A stretch of 64,000 bases of DNA from Tricholomella constricta (lineage: Eukaryota; Basidiomycota; Agaricomycetes; Agaricales; Lyophyllaceae), in the NCBI GenBank assembly GCA_013368375.1, contig JAACJP010000012.1, positions 806,001 through 870,000 on the forward strand. Reading direction: 5' to 3'. How positions within the stretch are numbered: the first letter of the stretch is position 1; each line of letters opens with the position of its first letter. The position numbers and the translations under genes are program-made. The notes beneath the pieces are model-generated. The model ran no database searches, was not told the DNA's origin, and saw only the letters and a list, made by a program, of their open reading frames with translations. Shown here piece by piece: positions 58,565 through 64,000 of this stretch.

Positions 58565-61500
58565 TTATTCTGCCAGATCCAGGCCATCCGTAACGGATAT
58601 CTTCATCTTCTTCTTCGACTTCGGAGTATCATCATCATCGTCCACGTTGCTTCGTTTCAGTCCAGGTTCGTACATAGAGGATAGCGTTTGCGTCTCCGCC
58701 TGAGTTTGAGTTTCGGTTTGAGGTTCTTCCAAGGAAATCTGGGCAAGTTGAAGAGTTGCAGCATTCGAGAGATCAGCGTCCAGGGCCTTGCGGTGCGGCT
58801 TCAAATGAGATGTCTGTGTATAATGCAACGCGTGAGAGAAGGGTTTCTTTACACCCACGTCACGGACCAGTTCCGCGAATTTCATGAGGAGGCTTTCGAC
58901 ACTGGGGTCGGGATTGAAGTAGTCCAAGTACTGCGTGCTTTGAAGTGCCTCGCGTTTGAATTGGTACTTTGCTTTCTGCACATTTTTGCGATTCTTGGGT
59001 TGCTTGGTCTTTGTTTTGCGGCCACCTTTTGCGTTCTTTTCGTGCGTCTGCGCGAATCCGAGGTCGTCGAGCGTTGTGGATTGCTCAATTATAAATCCTG
59101 ACAGAGAGGGTATTAGACATTTCACCATTACTGATGGAACATTTCGCTCGTACCTGCCGTCTCAAGCCTTTTGAATAGCTGACGTGCAAAATCGAGGCCA
59201 CCACCTGTGTTTTAAACGAAGTCAATGGTATTTTTGCTGTGCCGGGACAAAAAAACTTTCCGTATGCTTTGGCGAACTCTGTCGAGTTTTCAGGACGATG
59301 GGTCTCGGCAGTCTTGATAGCACGCCTATCCGAAGGAAAATTGCAATGAGCATGTTGATACACCTGCGAACGTATAACGCCTATGCCTGAAGATTGCAAG
59401 TTCTTGGAATCTGGACAACATGATAGGATAAAGGTCGACTTTGATCAGGGGCCAGAAAGGATCGGCTTGGATGCGGCAAGAGAAACAACAGAACTCGGCG
59501 GGCATACGAGGGTCCTCGATAGAATGGTATCTAACAAGGAGATTAGTCAAAGATTCAGCTCACTTTTCTATGTAAATACGTACCCCATGCACCTAAGAAT
59601 GAAGCAGCGTCAGGGCGAAATAAAGGTTTCATATCGAGCGACCAAGCAAACCAGACGTGATACCACCTGCCACAACCACCCTCGCAAAAGCAGCATTCGT
59701 CCTCAACCTGAAGAAGAAGTGTTAGATCCCTGGAGTGAATGGCGTGAAACAGCCATACTGATATGCCACATTCGCATTGAAGCCCATTGTCGACCATACC
59801 CCCCAGCTTCCGTACATGAGCGCGCTTAGGCGTGAGTTCACCGGCATCGATATCCTCTACCGCGGATTCGACTTGGCCAAAGGATTCGATGGACTCCATC
59901 TGTGTCTCCATATCTGACAACATATTAGACGAAGTGAAGCAAACTGCGTATGCTTACTGAGGGTTTCCGTGTCCTTGATTAAGGTTGAAGCAGGCGTATC
60001 TTTGAGTATCTCCATGTCAGTATCACTTTCTTGATCAAAGATTGTGCTCGTAATGGGGGACATTGTCGGTGGTGCCCAGTTCGTGTCGTTAAGGTCTGGG
60101 CCAGAATCGAAAACTTTATCAGCACTCAAGCTTGAGGAACGTGAATGATGTTGATTCGTCGCGACCGGAGAAGGCAGGGAGACATCTTGCGTGAAGTCGG
60201 CGATAACTTGTGTTTGTTCAATATTGGATTTCCCGATCTCTCGGTCCAGATTCTATAGAGGAAGCTTAGAATGATATGTCCATATTTCTTCAAAGAAAAT
60301 CGCACCAGTTCACTCAGCCTAGTCGGTACTATTTCGGGAACGCCGCCAAAATAGGCCTCCTCGACGTCCATCGGTCCACTCAAAGGTTCAATGTTGCCCG
60401 TTTCGTTATTTCTGATGCCGCTTGGGATCAAGTTTCCTGCCCCGTCGCTGGCAACTCTCCTGTAAGAACCGTCAGGGAGTTTTTCGTAGTCCGGATCATC
60501 TTCTCCCTCCCCATCGGCGTCATCTGTCTCGACGGCCTCCTCCCCGGACCAGGCCACCATCCTTTCTTGGGCGTCCCTTACTTGCTGTTCGGCCTGGGCA
60601 GCACGAAGGCTTGCTTCCTGAACTGGCGTAAGATTCAGACCGGCTGGTGGTCGCGACGTTGTTCCCCCGAAAACTGCGTTGTCATGCTGAGTAGAGGAGG
60701 GAAGATAGGTTGCGATCGAAGTGACGCTCAGGTTAACACTGAACTCCGATCAGAATGATGAGAACAGAGAGGCGTATTTCACTGACGAGTGGTGCCCTGT
60801 GTCCACCTTTCCTATTCTCCATTTATCAGGGACTTCATCCAAGTCATGTGTCATAAAAAACCACTTGTCCTTCTCCTCATCGCCTGTTTGAAAATGGGGT
60901 GGTTCATAGTCAGCTGGAGTTTTATCAGTGTAAAATAATTTGAAGGTTGCGAATCGGCGTTCTAATTGTGGCTAGTATTCAAAATTAACCCTCCCCTCTC
61001 AAATGTGGTGACATACTAGGCAAGACGTCCATCTGAGTTGTAGCTTGTATCAAAGTCTTGAGTAGAGCCTTGAATCATCATACAATCAGCATATATTCCA
61101 TATGCTTGAGCAATTTTCGCAAACCTTCACACTCTTCTTGACGTCCGAGAGCGTTGGCGGCTTGCCTTTCTTAGCTGCCTCCGTTACAGGGTTGTCCGCG
61201 CGCCGCCTTGAGTTCTTTTTCTGCGACGCGTCGCCCAGAGTCATGATGGGCACTGTGACATCAGTGCCGGGTATTGTGTGGTACTAGCGAATTGTCATAG
61301 TTAACTTTGAAATGGTGAGGAAAAGCGGCGTCAAACTTGGAAATTGAAAGTATAGGCTTCGACTATGCTGGCGAAGGCAGATTTCGAGGTTGATTATTGA
61401 GATGTCATCCATATATGCACACTTACTTGCTTGGATCCTTGTTGTCCTGTACATAGGGGCATCGATGTAACCGTATATCCAGGTAATTGACCACATACAA

Positions 61501-62085
61501 GATAGATGGCGAAGATGAAACTCCGGAGGTATTCCCTTTGCAAGGCGTGAAATATGCCGTTTTCCTGCAGGATGGTGATAAATGAAGAAGTTTTTCTATA
61601 TTCACAACAATGATCACACCAAATAATTCAGGATCTTGTCGCCCTCGTCCGAGTAGCCACGCGTCATCGTCTTGGAACACACGTCAGTCATTGCGTAGAC
61701 TAGAAACACCGGGTCTTCACCGTAATTTTGAAGCCAGTGGAGCTTCTGCTCTGCTTGCTACTTGTAGAGGAGAAGCTGCCAGTGGTATCAGAGCCTCGAT
61801 ACGAGAGAGAAGAATCTTCATCGGCCACAAGATGACCTAAGGTGTTATTGAGATGAAAAATTCTAGAATCTTAATATGACGAAGGTGTACTCTGTGTAAA
61901 ATTCTCCTCTGGTAGCAAATCCCTGTTAAAGTTGTCGGAAAACGTGTAGCGATGTTATAGGAAAGCTTTGCACACCTCAAATACGTGATGCACCCCAATC
62001 CCGCCCTCAGCATAGTTTGGACAGCCGCCAGACTTTGAGTTGCTGTTATGGTCTGTACATCTGTCCTGGTGGCCTGTGCTTGCAT
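58565..62085 (-). CDS. HOP1: Meiotic chromosome axis protein Hop1 (HORMA domain plus PHD-like finger)
   Basis: Structural protein of meiotic chromosome axes that promotes inter-homologue recombination and synapsis. The HORMA domain starts at Met 62085 (MQAQATRTDVQTITATQS), then MLRAGLGCITYLRDLLPEEN; the hallmark TMTRGYSDEGDKILNYLENG then IFHALQREYLRSFIFAIYL follows after an intron. A linker with VPGTDVTVPIMTLGDAS and IATYLPS-type sequence leads to a Cys-rich finger (LQCECGISVEDECCFCEGGC then GRWYHVWCFG), a PHD-like module found in many Hop1/HORMAD homologues. After it comes a winged-helix-like FARQLFKRLETAGFIIEQST and a Lys-rich nuclear tail (TPKSKKKMKISV). Around fifteen introns. A family-typical gene, well supported. 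Confidence 0.93.
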
Positions 62086-62899
62086 CGTAGTATGGAAGAA
62101 AGCAGAGACCCAGACTGCGCGCTCTAGCTGCGAAGCACTGAGTGGAAGTGTGCAAGTTCAAGTTGTGGGCGAAACACGACCTTGCCGCCCGAATTGGGAG
62201 TCGACGCGACGCTCACCTGATGTCATTTATTAGTCGGACTCCTCGGCCCGAGTCAGGCCTCAAATGCACAACTTCACCCTCTGAATCCGAATCGGCCTCC
62301 TTGAATCCTTTACATGCGATGGAATTCACGAACAATTCTGGCATCGCATCGCTGAGCGCTGCACCTGTCTGAACGATACACTACTTGGCCTGAATACGCC
62401 TACCGATTTGCGAAAAACTATGCTGGTGGCCATTCTTTCGCAATGGCTCAAAACCTCAAAGGATCAACAAGGTCATTAAGAGGGCGTGTATATAGATCTA
62501 GAGCAGCAAATGTCAAAGGACTGTTCTTCTCTTCGTATCTGTCAGCAGCCTTCAGTGGCGATACTGGATGGAATCTTGTGAGTGCATTTATGGACAAGCT
62601 CATATGACGGGAGGAACAACTTTGGGACAACTGCCCAAGTCGCCGATGCCCACCTAATCCAGGGCTGTTACTCACACGGTCGAAAATCTAGGAAAAGATC
62701 TCAGAGCACCCACGCGCGCCCATTGGAAGCTTGAGAGCTAGACAGAGAGTGTTCTTTGTCGTTCCTTCCTCAGAGGACACTAGCTCGGGCAGAAAAACAC
62801 TGGATATAGTTCTCGAGAAGGTCATCTTCGAGTTAGACAATGCAACGATTCTGTTCAGCTTGATAACAGACTAGTCTCCGGTAGCCGACCTTAAAACGG
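62086..62899. other. Upstream of HOP1; unassigned
   Basis: About 800 bp. Plus-strand pieces such as EQFWHRIAERCTCLNDTLLG (near 62325-62390) and GLFFSSYLSAAFSGDTGWNL (near 62518-62577) read like coding relics but are interrupted by stops in each frame. They may belong to the decayed gene that follows. Confidence 0.3.
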
Positions 62900-63155
62900 A
62901 TGACAGTCAATGGTGCATCCTTCTTAGGCCATGCGAAGCTTTCTCTCCAGATGGAACACAGGTTATATCGGGCTCGGCAGACAGAACTTGTCAGACAGGT
63001 CAGACCATATGATACGTGATGGTCTCCCGTTGTGCTTCCGCTCGCGTCCATTGTAGTCTCGGATGACGGGTCGTGGCTTTTCGCGCCCTGCGAAAACGGT
63101 GAAGTTAATGTCCTGGATGGAAGGACTGGCGCCAGACGTCAGGTCTCAACCTGAT
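62900..63155 (+). pseudogene. Decayed WD40-repeat gene fragment
   Basis: Plus strand reads AFSPDGTQVISGSADRT (about 62936-62986), a typical WD40 repeat half, soon followed by a stop. After it, in another frame, VVSDDGSWLFAPCENGEVNV then LDGRTGARRQVST and a stop (to about 63153). The two repeat-like units in different frames, with stops, indicate a broken copy. Repeats with FSPDGTxxxSGSxDxT are common in fungal NACHT-WD40 and related proteins; no NACHT domain is visible here. Confidence 0.55.
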
Positions 63156-64000
63156 GGTTTGCTCTTGTCATGACAATGATGATAATTACTGGCTCCTCAA
63201 CCAGCGGCTCATTTCCACTTTTATAAAAGTCATCCCGGTGCTTGAGGCTAGGTGTTCGATCCTTTCATCCTGCAGATCATCCTCGTCGCTGCAATAAGCC
63301 CGAGACAGGCCTGCTGCAATTCGCGAACTCCGATGATGCGATCTCTGCCCCATGCATGCGGGACTCTGACGAGGGCGTGGAGCACCTTGATTTTGACATC
63401 GAGAAGGCCAGCTGGACGTATACTATATTGAAGTCCGGAAGAGTGGTCATGAAGAAACCCGATGGTACGACTCCAAGTCTTGACGCTGACGAATTTCCTA
63501 TTCAACGGGCTTTGGTCGAAAATACCATTACGAAGGCGTGTAGGGAAGTGTCTGATACCGGCGTTCGAAATTGGAGAGTGATTTCACGATCGTGACTCGT
63601 TCGTGATTCCTTGAAGATGACCGTCCAGATCGATGCAATGGATTTCCGGACTTCGACTCTACCAGGGGTCCGCTTATAACAACGTACCTAAGACATGCGC
63701 CACGATTTATGCGTCGAACAATGAACACAGATGAGATCCAATGGTTAAATCATTGTCGTCGGATAAATACGAGTCGATGGCAAATAAGTTCTTTTTTCCT
63801 TGACCCCAGCATCGAACCTATTCGAACAGACTGTGAGACCAAGAAGTTCAGTTCACTAGAAAGGGCTAAACAAGTTGAATTTAGAAACGGATAAGCCCAA
63901 AACCACGACTAAGAAGTACCAAGTTTCCGAAGGTTAATGGAAGGAGACTGATGGAGGGGACAGTGCATCAAATCATGACACAGGAAACGACGCCGGTTTG
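63156..64000. other. Right edge, unassigned
   Basis: About 850 bp. The plus frame 63290-63595 is open and reads coding-like (DFDIEKASWTYTILKSGRVV, then FPIQRALVENTITKACREVS), but it has no ATG at its beginning and no recognised family. It may continue the decayed WD40 locus. Sequence beyond the window would be needed to define it. Confidence 0.3.

Noticed and set aside
1..64000. CRISPR arrays, insertion sequences, phage or viral genes, toxin genes
   Set aside because: No regularly spaced direct repeats, transposase motifs, long terminal repeats or viral/toxin protein signatures were seen; the content is ordinary fungal nuclear genes.

Overview
The window is nuclear DNA from a filamentous fungus, most probably a mushroom-forming basidiomycete (Agaricomycetes). 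The evidence is a dense set of eukaryotic housekeeping genes on both strands, coding exons cut by many very short introns (about 45-75 nt, GT-AG with a few GC-AG), small gaps between genes, fungal gene fusions (alpha-beta tryptophan synthase, asparaginase plus ankyrin repeats) and a typical basidiomycete family mix. All gene models below were spliced by eye from reading frame, splice consensus and protein-family motifs. There is no sign of plasmid, phage, operon or CRISPR structure.

Layout, left part (0-24 kb): an external NADH dehydrogenase with EF hands (minus) faces a YTH-domain m6A reader (plus). Seven plus-strand genes follow: an ADA2/ADGF-type adenosine deaminase, a triple-KH RNA-binding protein, BRX1, an arrestin-like protein, a Csm1/Pcs1-like kinetochore protein and a TLC-domain membrane protein; then a metaxin-like mitochondrial protein (minus) and VPS54 (plus), whose start codons lie only 39 bp apart.

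Middle (24-47 kb): a motif-rich promoter precedes an Ecl1-type zinc-binding regulator. GID7/WDR26, Elongin A, an unidentified minus-strand locus, the splicing factor Cwf18/CCDC12, mitochondrial EF4 (GUF1), eIF2B-beta (GCD7), tryptophan synthase (TRP5), an orphan small gene and mitochondrial ferredoxin (YAH1) follow.

Right part (47-64 kb): ankyrin-fused L-asparaginase, a VCX1-type Ca2+/H+ exchanger, a histidine-phosphatase (phosphoglycerate-mutase family) protein, DOA1/PLAA and the meiotic axis protein HOP1. The last 2 kb holds a decayed WD40-type fragment and no intact gene I can support.

The genes do not form one pathway. Themes that recur are translation and ribosome assembly (BRX1, GUF1, GCD7), RNA handling (YTH, KH, Cwf18), mitochondria (NDE1, metaxin, GUF1, YAH1), ubiquitin-linked proteolysis (GID7, Elongin A, DOA1) and chromosome biology (Csm1/Pcs1-like, HOP1). 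I found no convincing novel multi-gene system. The observations most worth a second look are: GID7, whose apparent N-terminal exon opens with ATT in a Kozak-like context; the ECL1-like promoter with three perfect inverted repeats; the 39-bp divergent start-codon spacing; frame-supported GC-AG introns; and several unidentified or decayed loci.
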